The position numbers and the translations under genes were made by a program. From assembly GCA_904066235.2 (NCBI GenBank), contig CAJFCV020000005.1, positions 7,683,501-7,747,500 of the forward strand: a DNA stretch of 64,000 nt. Reading direction: 5' to 3'. Within the stretch, counting starts at the first letter, position 1. Every line of letters begins with the position of its first letter. The notes beneath the pieces are model-generated. The model worked only from the letters and a program-made list of their open reading frames with translations. It was not told where the DNA came from and did not search any database. Source of the stretch: Bursaphelenchus xylophilus. Its lineage: Eukaryota > Nematoda > Chromadorea > Rhabditida > Aphelenchoididae. Below are positions 1 through 13,287 of this stretch, one piece after another.

Positions 1-3000
1 CTTATTAAAACAGTCAGCCATTTAGGTGGTATTATAGAGAAAAACACGCAAAACAAGGAAAATGGTGTAGAAACTTGCCAATAAAAGGAAAAATTGACTT
101 AAAAAATTAAAGGCATTGCGTATTTTACAAACCTCCTTAGTCATCGTCAGACTGTTTGCAACCGCCAAGACTACAAGAATAACGCGTAGCAGACATGACA
201 ATTCTGGATCAAGACACTCTTCTAATCTTCGTCTCTCTAAATGACAAATAAAAAAGTTACAATAACCCCGCCCATTTAAATAATCCACGCTAAAGATAGC
301 CAATACCATAAAGGATGCGTCACAGAAAAAGAGATCTAATCCCGATCCACTGACTAATTGGCTTATAATCCCGGCTAAATCACTCTCTTTGTATTTGGGA
401 GGCAATTAAGAGCACATACCGCGATTAGGGGCTGCAATTACGAAAATTACGAAAAGATAAAAAAATTTGAACGATCAGGAAAGGGAGCGAAGTAATACTT
501 GCAGTCGAAAAGTAATAAATTTCAATGCACAATACTATTTCAAAATTATAGACATGCCTAGTGTCAAAAGCCAACGAAATGAGAAAGTTTTGGCGGTATC
601 TCTGCAAGATACTACGGAAAACGAGGAGAGCCGGCCTGACATAATTTTCGTGAAAAACTTTGGAAAAGATTTGGGTTTTTAGCTGCGATTGCACACTGTT
701 AGGAATTGGTGACGACTAATCGAGTTCATTCTGTTCCGTGTGTCTCTGAATAAAGTGAACGCCCCTGTCCTGTTTACAGTACGTCGGTTATAAAAATTTG
801 CAATTTAAAGCCTCTCTGCACTCTTCATAGACTATCATCAACAAAGAAGGGACTAGTACTTGCCAATGCGTGAACTAAACTTCTTTATGCTCCCTGTTAG
901 AAGGGCAAAACAAAAAAGTTCGAGCATTAACTAAGCCTCCTTCATCCAACATTTGAAGGCCAATTTTCTGGATGACTTGTTCATCTAGGAATTTCGTTCG
1001 AAACTCGTTTGCCATCTTAACCTTCCCCTTTACATCCCATTTACATCCCACCCATTTCTGTCCTGTTTCGTCGACATTTGATGACTCAAGCGGTGGTCGA
1101 TAGCCTCTGAAGTTTTGTTGCATTAAATCGTCCAATTATCCCCAATTTAAAACGGACCGATTGCAGCCGGAAATAAAACATGCAGGTATGTGTGCACTCA
1201 ATCCCGGTTAATTCCAATTAGCGGCAATTTAAAAAGACTTGAACTGGATTACTTCTAATAATACAAGTGCCCAATAGGGATGGAATTAGTAGGTCAGAGG
1301 GTAATTTGCAAAAATCCTTTGCTGGGAAGCACTAAAGTATAGGTGCAGATGTAATGTAATTAGAATATTTTTAGAAATTCCAAGGAAATGGGATTTGGGC
1401 TTCGAAACGGAGCAAATTCTAAAAGGCTTAGAGAGAACGCAGAGTTTGGGGCGAGGGTGTAAGTGTAATGTAGGAAATTGTAGAATCTGTAAATTAAACT
1501 GACTATAGAACAGAGTGAATTGGAAAATTCAAGTCCGACCCACATACAACCAATAGTATTAAAAAGCAATACTTGGCGTCTTCTTTCTCGAAACCATTAG
1601 ACCTATACATCCCCCAAAATCAACACACCTGACCAAGTCCACGAAATAAAAGAAATCTTCTTAACTCCTCCGTTATATACCAAACCAAAGAATCACAAGA
1701 CTCCATCGATGCCCTTCCTTACACCGTAAACCCCACGAGTGAAGACGTCAAGCCCTGTCGTCACAGCATTTACTTACCGTTACGGATTAACTTTGCATTC
1801 TTACTGCGGAAGGCATTTACATACCTTTGGCAAGAAACCTTCGGTGATTACTATATGCATAATATTCATCATCGTAAACATGAAATCTCGGAAAAGGAGA
1901 ATTTGCATGCCAGTGAAAAGGTTACCTTCTATTAGAAAATAACATTAGCACGGAGAGATCAGCAGAAAAAAATATAAAAAATGGCAAAAATGTAAGTTAA
2001 CAATGGAGGCTATTACACTGCAGAATCGCATATTATGACAGATGAATTTAAAGGGCAAAAACAAAGATTGCCAGATTTTTGAACCATGTAAAACTGCCGT
2101 CACGATTTTTTTGACGTCTCAACATGTTGAACTTGAACTGGGAACGCTTCCTGTTTCCATAATAAAAATGAATCTCCAACAGGGCGTATGGAACCAAAAA
2201 GCAGACAAAAGAAAAAGTCAACGCCGCTGGAGCCTCGTTTAAAGTTCATGTGCGGAGGTGGAGAAAATTTAAAAATCTAGAAAAAAGCCTACAGTGTACC
2301 ACGATAGACTAGGAGCCATTTTATCATAACACTCGGGACTTGCGGATATTACAAACCAACATAGCAACAATTTACTTTAGGTTAAGCCTTACCATACCAA
2401 AAAAAAAATAGTTCTGGAGACCCTAAGTGACTTACAACCAGCCGCAATCGGCTCAAAGTCACGTAGGGAAGTCCAAAAAGGACATTTGAAAAACATTCTT
2501 TCACTGTAGTGGACATGATGAAAAAGTTGGCATTTGTTTCCCCACCCACCAATGGGCTCAACCTTTCGAAGAGGAGGAGCGGAACTTAATTAGAAAAAAT
2601 AATTGAATTTGTTTGTGTTCGGTCGATGGAACTGAAAACAGCGGTATGGTATCACTGGTAAAAGTCTTACGGCATTTTTGAAAGGAAAGAAAATAGGTCG
2701 AATTTTTTAAACAGCGACAAAAGGTGATCTATCTACTTAAAATTTAGAGCACACGTTAACACATATAACCAAAAATTCTCAGCAAAAGAATACAATGCGC
2801 TTCTTCCGTATATGTGTATTATCATACACATGGCTTAACATGGGAAGATAACATGAAGGTCAAAGGACCATGACATACTCTTTTGACTTGTAATATCCGC
2901 CGATGATGTGTTTAATCAGCACGTACGACAACGTACGAGATTAGAACACACAACTCAATTAATTCTCAAAATACGAGTTTGGCCGGGATTAATCCCAGAA

Positions 3001-5107
3001 CAGCCTACAGTATAACAATTAACAAAAAAAAAAAGATTATTTCACGTTGTGAATCCTATCACACCACCGAGTCCACATAGACCGAATTCCATTCGAGGAA
3101 TGGACAAGGGGAATGAATGAAGCACTTGACTTATTGTCAAGTGTTCCGCTTGGAACAAAAGATAATTTTTTGTTGTAAGATACGGTCGACGTGGACCACG
3201 GCTTCAATGTCTCCAAAGTTTCATTAAGATCTAAAAATACAATCTCAGCTTTTTTAAATTAGCTCTGCAAAGGGAAGACCCGACCCATGCGTCAACTTTT
3301 TTCATAGAAAGCAACAGACCGCCGCGGCGCTCGTTTTTTTCCGGCCATTAATCGTAAATTGAGCTCAACACACCTGCAATAGAGACATATCAAAGTTTCC
3401 TACGTATCCATGAATATATTATCTTTTGTTTCCGTAGCTGTTATAAGTACATCATACAGTTTCAAACATCGACGACTAACGGAAGCTACCATTAATAGTA
3501 GTCACTTTTTCACTGCATTGTCGCATATCCGTAAGTTATTTAGAATCTCTTTAAATGGCAGTGTACCAACAACGTCTTCCCATTAATCTTGGCAATGTTT
3601 TAAGCGAAACGTCGAGGACAACATACGCAAACCCCGGAAATGCAGATTACCGTTTCGGATGTTGCCAGGAAGTTACGATGATTACTACGTAACAAAGAAT
3701 CCTTACCCTGTGGGCTTAAGGATTATCTCAAGTGCCACATGGCCGAAATATGTAAATATTATTTTATAAATCTTTTTATATACATACATATAAGTATAAT
3801 ATATATGTATAGCAAAAAATCCAATCCCACTCAATTAAAAACTCTTGTAAAAATATTTGATAATGCCATTACAAGCGATTAATTTGATGAAGGATATTAG
3901 GGTTATATAAAGCGTTACTAATATCTTCCGAATTCCCGGAAGGCTTTGAGTTTCAAAACCACAGATTCCTAATGCTTGAAATATTTCGCCTATGGCCCAA
4001 AGTTAAACCAGTGGTTTAACAAGCTGAATAGAAGGTAAGTGGTCTTCCGTTGGAACGCGTCTTCCATCGGACTTTCGCCTACCTCAAATAAAATATAAAC
4101 TCAAGCTAAAAGAAGACTTGAAACATTTCCATATCATCAACTACAGAAAAAATTTAATGGAGTTTTTTGTGGAAAGGTTTCAATACGAAAAAAGGCCAAT
4201 GAAAGTTAGACGGTAACGTCTTCTAAGCCGTAGATGAAAACTACTGAAAGTCGGCGTGTTGTTTCCTTAGACGACCTCCTTTACAAGCATCGTACGCATT
4301 TTTACTAATTGATACAAGGAACTTCACCACAACTTGGTCTTTCTTATTCACACGAAAATTTTTCGGAAGATACCCCAGACATAGCAGTCTGCTTCACTCA
4401 GATTAAAGAGATTTATTGAGACAGTGTTAATGCGCAGTAAACATATAAACATACACCCACTGGAAATCCCACGGATAAATCCAAGTGTGTGGGATAAAAA
4501 ACAGATAAAAAAGAGAGTAAAAAGCAATCGTAAAATAAGGAATGTGGGGGAGATTACAAAAAAATATTGATAAATGAAAAAGCAGAAAAGTGTTGTGATC
4601 AGGTTTTTTTGATAAGGTCTAATGTGAAACGGTGTTTTACCTCAGTAACTTATTATCTTCACGATATTTCAGTTATTATCTTTACAATGTTTTAGTTTTA
4701 ACAGCAATAATTCAGTAAGTATTTTTAAACGTACTAAATAGCCATCAACTCACGCAATATTGTCACATTACACTAATGGAAAACCTAGTTTCCCGACTAA
4801 TCCCTGGTACATCCCAGCCTACAACCCTGACATCATACAAAGCCTTGTATTCAGATTATACCGGGAAAGTGACGAAAAGAATGCAAACTTCCTTGTACGG
4901 AAGAATTTATTTACAATCGACTTTAACTAAGCGGATAAATGCATTGCGATATCCCGGTTGCGAAAACATCAAAATAAGGAAATTAAAATTGATCTCGTCG
5001 GTGAGCAATAAGCACGAGGTTGTTTTCGTTTTTCACACAGGAAACTAATGCGTTTATTGCAAGAGAAATTTGCAAAACAAAATGAGTAAACAAGCAGTCT
5101 CGAGGAA
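1..5107. other. Gene-poor region, no supported gene
   Basis: About 5.1 kb without a convincing gene. Short open stretches exist. The longest is 127 codons on the minus strand at 22-405; it has two hydrophobic stretches but starts with TTG directly after an in-frame TAA and has no clear splice acceptor. Another at 875-1135 (minus) follows a TTCAG-like acceptor, but no partner exon or family is recognisable. From about 2,250 to 4,770 nothing above 60 codons is open. A small perfect hairpin (CACTTGAC/GTCAAGTG) lies near 3,122-3,145. It could be intergenic or a large intron of a gene outside the window. Confidence 0.5.
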
Positions 5108-5757
5108 AAAACAAAGGTGTCAGATGGCGTCGCGACACTTGCGGGCAACCAGTTTGCGGGCAAATTTTTTGCGGGCAGCCACTTTGCGGGCAAAATTTGG
5201 GGGGTCACATTTGCGGGCAGCTGAAACATTTGCGGGCAGCTGAGACATTTGCGGGCAGCTGAGACACTTGCGGGCAGCCTGGGACACTTGCGGGCAACCG
5301 ACACTTGCGGGCAGCCGACATTTGCGGGCAACCGGCACCTGAGGGTTACAGGGTGGAGGTGGAAATATTACTGCGATATTTTGGAAATTTGCCGACATTT
5401 GCGGGCAGCCGACACTTGCGGGCAGCCGACATTTCCGGGCAACAGGGAAAAACAATCACATAGACTGTATAGGAACTTTTGGAACTGTTGCCCGCAAATG
5501 TCGGTTTCGGGCAAGTATTGCCTGCCCGCAAATGTCGGAAAACTTCTAAAATATCGGAGTAATTTTTGCACCTCCACCTTGTTATCCTCAAGTGCCGGTT
5601 GCCCGCAAATGTCGGCTGCCCGCAAATGTCGGCAAATTTCCAAAATATCATAGTAATTTTTCCCCCTCCACCCTGTTACCCTCACAATCAGGTGTCGGTT
5701 GCCCGCAAAGTGGTTGCCCGCAAGTGTGCGCCCGCCGTGTCAGATTGTCACCTTCGG
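5108..5757. mobile_element. Foldback-type G+C-rich inverted-repeat element
   Basis: A roughly 650-bp palindromic element in A+T-rich surroundings. The left half reads as irregular 17-20 bp units built on TTGCGGGCAGCCGACA; the right half carries the same units in reverse complement (TGTCGGCTGCCCGCAA). Ends match in inverted orientation (AAGGTG at the left, CACCTT near 5,750). A module of about 90 bp (GGGTTACAGGGTGGAGG ... GATATTTTGGAAATTTGCC) occurs once in the left arm and twice in the right. The centre, about 5,455-5,490, is unique. No transposase and no clear target-site duplication were found. All short open frames here are repeat translation, not genes. A truncated relative lies at 18,320-18,372. 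Confidence 0.8.
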
Positions 5758-8628
5758 CTTGCGGTAAGACCTACTTCTTGAACCCATGTATAAAAAATAT
5801 AATTTTCTTCTTTTGGTATGTAACGAGTTAGTCAAAGTTAGACGCTTTCAGGGTTTTCCATAAAATTTTTAAGCTTTCATAAGATTCTTATACTCAAAAA
5901 GAATTTCGAAATGCGATCCCTTAGGGCGCCGTTTGCCTTTCAAAATTAAGCGATCCCATCCGACCACGTGCGGATAATTTGACTTAATTTTCTCAGTCAA
6001 CTCGAATTATATAAATTCCCCGTAGCCTAAAGTTAAAATCAGAACGGATAAATATTGCGTTGTGCGCAATCCTGCCTTTTGATCCCAAAATATCTGTGAT
6101 GACTCAATGCGATTGCCGGTCCTTGCAAAGCAAACTCTTACAGTACCTATGTCATCGCGTGCTCCAAAATCCCCTCAAAGCGGTTTATGCAGCTTATCTC
6201 TTTCTTCGTTTTAATTGCACCAAGATTATGAAAACATGACATATTTCGTCGCGGAAATATAAGGCGCTGCAAAATTTGCTAGAAATGTTTTGACAAAAGG
6301 TTACGGTAGTTAGTAGTTGAAAGAGCCAAATACCAACGGCTTGGAAAAATGATTTATGTTATACTAGGCCTACGGGAAAATTTTGGCCCAGCAGGTGGCT
6401 AAAGCAACGCAAAGGGCATGGGGAGGCAAAAGTGTAACAATAAGTTCAGGAATTTTACATTTTAAAACAGCATAAAAAATTCCCAAAATTTCTGTTTCTG
6501 TGCAAATTCGGCGTCAGCTCAGCCCTTTGTTTCGTCTGTAAAATCTCTAATCTCTAAAAACACGTTGATGCTTTCTACATGCATTATTAGACACGGAAGT
6601 AACATACATCCGTTACGATTGCGGTTGCAATTACACGTCCCAGACCTGATAATGGCTCAAATAACACGAAGATAATACCGGGGCCTCTTATGCATTTGAA
6701 GGATGCAATTAGTTCGTAGAAATGTAATCATCCATATAAGGATAATTTGTAATCAAATTATAAGGGACGTTGCGTAATACGGAAGACGTAGCGGGTTAAT
6801 TTACAGCTGCAAAAAGGAGGAAATTCTAATCGAATATTTTCGATTACCTTAAATTTTGTATTTGGGTTGGGAATTTCAAACGAGAGGAAAAATATAAAAT
6901 AGCAATTTAAGATTAATTGGAAGGCATATATACGACGAGCGTTCAGGGAAACGGAAGCGATATAGTATTGGTTCCAGAAATGGGAAAACCAATGAAACCC
7001 AGAGTGTAGGCGTTATGCTGTAGATTATACAGGGTAAATGATGATTAAAGTTGGACACTAAAATGCAGAATTATTTATCAACCCACACAACAAATAGCAA
7101 AAATTTAGCGACAATATTTGTATCTGTTTCGTTCCTTGTTAGCCAATTTCGAGAAGCCGTCGGGCACGGCAACAGTTTTCTCAGTGTCCCATCCAAAACA
7201 TTCGAACCCAATCACGCAAAAAAGCAAGAATGTACCGTACCAACCATCTACCGAACCTGTTGATACTTTAGTCCCAACAACACCAATTACACGCTAAATT
7301 ATTCTAAAATACGTTATGAAAAAATTACGATGAACTCTCTGAAACTTGGTAATCACCAGACGTTATCGCACATAGGCCTTTTCAAACCATTCCCAAGGAA
7401 CCAATTGTGATACGGAATGACATGCTTTCTTAATTTTTGATTTCATAATGATGTAAATAAAGGAGTACATAGAGTTTCGCGAAACTAGTTTCGGGGTCGT
7501 TAAGGGTGAAGGCAACGCGCGGCAAGGGCTTTTATGGAAATAAAATCCAAAACAACCTACTTTCCTTCAATGTTAACATACAGTTCGAAAACGCAACAAA
7601 ATAAAGACACAAGGGCGATGACGCTTCGAGCACACTTTTACACGACCTTCGTAACGCAAAGTGTCACTCTCTGACCCTCGAGGTCACGCAACTCAATCCA
7701 CATCATCAGTACCGGGAAATGAAATCTGCCACATAATTTATTCTAATTTTAATTAGTACTACCGTCTCATCTACGAATCCTGAACATTCAAATAGCCTGA
7801 TTGGCATTTGTAAACACATATTGGTACGTCAAACAAGAAATAAGACATGCAGACCCGACAATAGTTGAAGTTAAACTTGGAATAAGAGGGCAATTTGAAA
7901 AAGGCATTTGAATATTTATGAGTTAAATGTTTTTGGCAGGTAAGAAACCTGCAATGTATAAGTGCAATACCGTAGTTGTTTGGGGTAGAAAATGTCTAGT
8001 CTTACGGTAGAAAAAAACCCTTGTAGAAAATTGGGACAGTTAGCAAGATCAAAGTTGATCTAATCGTAAGCATTTATGCAAAAAAGCTGCTAAAAACAAT
8101 CCTTAACAGTGAAGCCTTGCAAGCACATTGTTTGTCATCGTTGTGTATGGCGTTAGTAATTGAGCCTGCAATCTTCATATTATCCTATATATAACAAATC
8201 TGTGCAAAGTTACGTCATAATTTAAACACGTATTCATCTGCGAAACCCTTCGTCTTCACTAAAAATAAAAGTATCTTCCTTCTTCATGATTACTTTAATG
8301 TAACATTTCTCCATCCAGACTGCCGTCTGACAATGAGTAATCATTCTATATTTGTCATGCATGTCTAGATTATACAAACCGAATGTCACAACTTGACATT
8401 TCCCAAAAATCCACAGCCTAAAATAAAGATGTCTCTGTATACATACATATATTGACGGTATAATTTGCATGATATTTACAGTAATTGACCGGAGACTACC
8501 GCAAAAATAAAAGTCTAAATGTGCCAGGCCAAAACGGATTACACAGATTAAAACGAGCGGTTTCTCGGACAAAAAAGTAATGAAAAAAGCATGTTTTAAC
8601 GGAAACTGAAACATTTTTTTCATTTTCG
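5758..8628. other. Intergenic region, no supported gene
   Basis: About 2.9 kb of A+T-rich sequence upstream of the orphan gene at 8,629. Only short open frames occur on either strand and none has a good start, splice sites or recognisable family. A TATA-like stretch (CCTATATATAAC) at about 8,184 could belong to the promoter of the downstream gene, which is inference only. A small hairpin GCAGGT/ACCTGC lies near 7,938-7,955. Confidence 0.5.
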
Positions 8629-9251
8629 ATGACGGCTCGATCTGAAGAGTGGCTGAATCGCCGCTTGGAGCTCAAAAATTCCCTGGAAGAGGTCCAAAGC
8701 ATGGCCTTGTCCCAAACCGAAATCGAGAGGATCATTGACAACTTGTCCACAACAACTGCGCAGCTCATCGATCAAGGTGAATATCGAGTGGAAAATGTTG
8801 GAAAAACTGTCTGTTTTGCAGAACCTCAGACCGCTTTGACTCAGGACACCCAATGGAGCTACTATTCCGACAACTCCTCCGTTTCTGTTGAATCTAGCGA
8901 TCAAAGTTGGAGTCAGTCTTCTGAAGGTTATGTTCAAGGTCATTCTGAGACAAAAACTATCAGTTCTGGAACCAAGGTCACTTCTGATTCTGTGGAGACC
9001 AGTTTGAAAAAGGAAATCAGCAACCTGGAATACGGTGGGTAATAAGAAATTCGCATATTTCGTCCTCGTTTACCTTATAAACGACATTTAGATTTTCAGA
9101 TACCGAAAACGATGCTAAGGTCTCTCAATATCAGCTGGAGGAGATGCGTGAGTACGGCCCAATGCATGATGCGTACAAATGGAAGCTTCTATCCCTTCAG
9201 CCTCGTCACGAAGCGGTTTATGACGACATTGAGTCGGTCTATCTCTTCTAA
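8629..9251 (+). CDS. Orphan small acidic Ser-rich protein
   Basis: Two exons, 8629-9034 and 9100-9251, joined across a 65-bp intron (donor GTGGGT, acceptor TTTTCAG, phase 1), give 185 residues. I recognise no family. Residues 1-40 look helical (LELKNSLEEVQSMALSQTEI), residues 59-63 (KTVCF) fit the RVxF consensus for docking to protein phosphatase 1, and residues 70-125 are rich in Ser, Gln and Thr. The C-terminus (EEMREYGPMHDAYKWKLLSL and on) is more ordered. There is no signal peptide or membrane segment, so a cytosolic or nuclear protein is likely. AATAAA at 9272-9277 is 20 bp past the stop. The next gene starts 293 bp downstream on the same strand, a spacing that would allow a nematode operon. 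The reading frame is secure, the function unknown. Confidence 0.72.
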
Positions 9252-9271
9252 TCTTGTACAGTGAATTAAAA

Positions 9272-9277
9272 AATAAA
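9272..9277 (+). terminator. Polyadenylation signal of orphan gene
   Basis: AATAAA 21 bp after the stop codon at 9,251. Confidence 0.6.
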
Positions 9278-9544
9278 ATCTTATGAACTTTCTAACGGCA
9301 GTTGAAAGACTAACACAACCGTATATTCATACGATTTGTTTTAATTCGTATTTACGTCGATTGCCTGACAATGAGCGCCATCTCGCTTCTTGACACTCCG
9401 CATCAATCGATTGTGGCGCTACGCTCACAAGCCAATTTCTATAATTCACAAAATTTAGGGATTTTGCGCGGCAATTCTAGCACGTTTTGCTGTAATCGTC
9501 ACAATCACTTGTTACTGTTCTTGTTAATTTTTTTGGTTTAACTA

Positions 9545-12500
9545 ATGGGTAAGTTTCCACAATCTTTAACCTTCCATTTCCACTCCAGGACGTCGATTTG
9601 ATCAAGATCTCTTGGCTTTGGGCCGGAAACAGCAAGAGGAACGTCGGAAGCAAGAAATCGAGAAGAAGAAACAATGGGACAACCTCGAAGCCTACATGCC
9701 AGTCTGTTAGTGGAGCTTTTTTATATTATTCTTAATGTTTAGATGACTTGGCCAAGGCAAAAGAGAAGGAAGCTGCTGAGAAAGCAGCCCCTAGTAAAGA
9801 GAGAAAGAAGAAACCCTTGAGGAATGATGGGTTAAATGCAAAAAGAGTTTCTTTAGCTGAAATCAAGAAAGCAGCCAAAGGATTCTCAACAGATCCTATT
9901 AAAGATTTGCGGAAGGTTCAAAATGGTTCTAATGGGGTTCAAAATGGAGATTCTGAAGGCAAGAAGAAGAAAAAGAGGAATCGAAAGAATAAGGGGAAGA
10001 AAGAGGAGAATGGGCATCAAGTCCAGGATAAGGGAGATATTTCCGGGGCAGATGTTCTCGGCAACGGTACGTGTCTTTTTTGTTTTCTTTTATTTAGAGT
10101 CATTGAGAACGTTGTACTTTGAAGCAACATAATTTTTAGGCCTCTCACCAATCAAACGTCAGAAAACGAAACTTGTCGGTAGATTTATTGACTCATCAGG
10201 TAGTGAAACCACTCCTGCTGCCCCAGGACCTTCTCCAGCCCGATCTGATGCTACTGACGCGTCCTTTATCTCTTTGAAAGATCTCAAACCAGGCCCTGTT
10301 GTGCGACGCCGGTTGAACTTCGATGAGGATGAAGATGTGAGCTATGAAGTCCAGTCTCCTGGTGACGAAGGTGATGTTGATATGGAAGCCGAAGATGCCG
10401 AGGATGAAGAGTTCGAGCTCGATTCTGAGGATGAGTCCGACCTCGGACTTGCTGCCCATGTCGCGCAATACTTTAATCGGGATGCTGAGGAAGTGGATTC
10501 TGATGAAAGTGGAGCTGAAGACGAAATCTTTGGATATGTCGACGATTTGGAGGTAAGGCTTTTGATGCTTTTGTTTTAGAAACTTTTTTCAAAATGCGTA
10601 TACACTTGGTCCGGTTTCCGGCTAAGTTTTCTATATGACAATAGAAAATAAAAAATTATGTTATCAAGTACAATATATTTAAAATTTCAGGGGGAAAGTG
10701 ATGGTCTCGAAGGAGAAGATGAGCTGGACGAAGAAGATCTTGATTTCATCGACGATGAAGATTTTGAAAATGAATTGGCTGAAGATGGAGATTTTGATGA
10801 CGAGGGTTCGGCTGAATTTACTGATGAAGAGAATCGGATTGAAGAAATGGACACTGACGAAGAGATCGAAAGAGGTCTCAAATCTCCAAATAAAGACAAT
10901 GGAGCCCTTCAAGTGAATGGAAAGGCGATTGAGAAGAGAAAGAAGAGAGCTGTGATTGAGGAAGACGACGAAATGGAAGCGGATAATGAATATAATTCCG
11001 AGGAGGATTCGGACTTTGATGAAGACGATGATGGAGACGACGAAGAGCTGGAGGATGCGGATCCTGTGGACGAAGATGAAATCAACGACATTCTGATTGA
11101 CAGTACTGGTGACGATCCTGATTTTGAAGATGAATTCGAAGACAGTGATGAAGAAGAATCCTTTGGCTTCGATGAGCAGGTTAGAAAGGAGTTCCTCAGT
11201 CCCCATGGTGTTGTCAACGAACCCATTGGCTTGACGATCGTGGGATTTGATGTCCTTGAACCCGGGCCAACTTACGTCGAGGTCTCCAGAAAGCGGGATT
11301 ACAAATGGGAAGCTCCCAAATATGAACTGTTTGGCTTCAACAAGGCCGATGAACACTCAGTTAATGCCTCTGTCAAGGCCTTCAGATGGTTCGTAGCTCC
11401 AGTAAATCCTCAGGACTTTTTCCAGTAAGTTTTGGAATAGTCAGATTTTTGTTTTGTGCATTCTTTATATTATACTTGAGATCGAATTTCAAACGTTTTT
11501 TTATTATTCAATTTTAGGCATATTTACGCCAAGAGAGCACTGGTTATCCACAGAAACCTAAGGAGCTTCTATGCTGATGTGTTCCCAGCTACTGATTTCT
11601 ACAAACTCTTCCAAGATGTAAGTTGATTTATCGTTTGTTCATCTTTTAGAATTTCCTGGAATATGGTGTCAACGTGAATGTGGCCAAATATAAGAACAGC
11701 GTGAGGACCACCCATAATGGAAATGGCCGTGTGACTGCCGGTAGAGTAGTGCAACACTTTTCCGATGGCTGCTCGATCCAAGTTGTAAACCCTCAGAGCT
11801 TCAACAAGAATATTCATTATATCTGCGACCAGTTCCAGGAGTTGTTCAATTGTTTTGTCGGAGCTAACTGGTAGGCTTTTGTTAAGTTTTGTGCGGTAAC
11901 ATCATCTGGAGGACTTTTGCTAACTTTTTGTATTACTTTAGTTACTACACCCCCAAAAACACCGCTGGCTTTGCTCCTCATTGGGATGATATTGACGCGT
12001 TTTTGATTCAAACCGAAGGCCGCAAGCATTGGAAGGTCTATGGCCCATCAGACACTGATGAGATCTGGCCTCTGGAGTCTTCACACAACTTTAGCAAGGA
12101 AGAAATGGAAGCCAGGAAGGGCACCCTGGTATTTGATGGATGGCTGGAAACTGGAGATGTCCTCTACATGCCCAGAGGCTATATTCATTGCGCAACAGCC
12201 GACAAAAATCAGGACTCTCTTCATGTGACCATCAGCCTTGCTCAGAACTTTACTTACTCGGAACTCATGAAAGAAGCCATGGATCGACTGGTCGAAGCTC
12301 AGACTTTGTCTATCCCTCAGGTCAGAAAGAACTTGCCAATAAATTTGGCCGAGATTTGTGGAGTCGCGGACTCGAACTATGATAATGAGGATCAAGTGGA
12401 GAAGAAGTGAGTATTACTTCTTATTTTTTATTGAAATTTAGGCTGATCGATCCTTTGGAGATCTACTTTGAACAACACCAGATGAACGTCCAGGCTGTCG

Positions 12501-13287
12501 TGCCATCAGTGGTGGACTCGGTGATCCGGACTGCGATTAGAAGATCTCTCCCGCCTCTTTTGACTCCATGTAAGTAGGATCATCGACGTTTTTAATTTTT
12601 TGTTATGGAGAATATAAATTTTTATTTTAGACGAAAAACAGTTGTCTGTGTTCGGATCCAGCGGAACTATCCCCAAACTGACCGAGTTAAATAACAACAC
12701 TGAGGTCAGAATCATCAGAAAGCACACTCAGAGGTGAGTCCAATCAAGTATAATATAATTTTTGATCTAAACTATTTAGATTACTGTTCCAATCTGACAA
12801 TGAGCCATTCCTAGTCCACAGAATCCACAACTCGATGGTGTACGAAGGCCGTCCCGAAACTGTTATTGACGTTCAGCCGGCCTGGGTACCCCTAATTGAA
12901 GTCCTCCTCAAAAGTTATCCGGAGTGGACGGCGATCAAGGAATTGGGATCAGATGTCGAAGAATCTAAAGAGTTATGCAAGTTCTTGTTCCTGGAGGGTA
13001 TACTCTTGGTTAACAACAGCGTGATTTCGAAGATCCCCAAGATGAATGTGGTCGTGGAGAAGTCAAAGAATATTGTTGGAGTGCTCAAGAGGACTCAGCA
13101 GATTTTGAATGAAAGCTCCAGTTCGGAAAAGAAGGTGTCCTTCTCCCCGGAAGTCAAGGTCAAGAAGTATATCAAGGATACTCACAAGACCCAGAAAATT
13201 ATCATCAAAAAAGGAAAAATCACGAAGAAAGAGAAGGGAAAAAAGCCCAAAAATGGAAAAAGAAACAAAAACAAGTTCAGAAAGTAA
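9545..13287 (+). CDS. jmjc-1: JmjC ribosomal oxygenase, NO66/RIOX1-like (C. elegans jmjc-1 type)
   Basis: Eleven exons: 9545-9548, 9589-9705, 9743-10066, 10140-10552, 10691-11424, 11518-11617, 11650-11870, 11942-12406, 12442-12569, 12631-12733, 12780-13287. They splice in frame to 1038 residues. The C-terminal half is a Fe(II)/2-oxoglutarate JmjC oxygenase of the NO66/MINA53 group: the motif GFAPHWDDIDAFLIQTEG gives iron ligands H651 and D653, and MPRGYIHCA gives H720. Family members hydroxylate a histidine of ribosomal protein uL2 in the nucleolus (NO66 also has a disputed histone-demethylase role). The N-terminal ~530 residues are unusual: a basic start, a Lys-rich nucleolar-type segment, then about 300 residues dominated by Asp and Glu (residues ~225-520). 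The tail is Lys-rich and carries KKVSF (about 987-991), an RVxF-type PP1 docking motif. At 1038 residues it is clearly longer than human NO66 (about 640). The first coding exon is only four bases (ATGG). Confidence 0.93.

Noticed and set aside
22..405. 127-codon minus-strand open frame with hydrophobic stretches
   Set aside because: Starts with TTG right after an in-frame stop, has no splice acceptor or family match, and this length is expected a few times by chance in 64 kb.
875..1135. Minus-strand open frame following a TTCAG-like acceptor
   Set aside because: Reads like possible coding sequence but no partner exons, donor or family could be found.
4969..5831. Several 70-134 codon frames on both strands
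   Set aside because: They translate the foldback repeat (CPQVS/ARKC repeats) in multiple frames, so they are repeat artefacts.
7190..7270. Minus-strand GGGTTCGAATG resembling a tRNA B box
   Set aside because: No matching A box, acceptor stem or anticodon arm.
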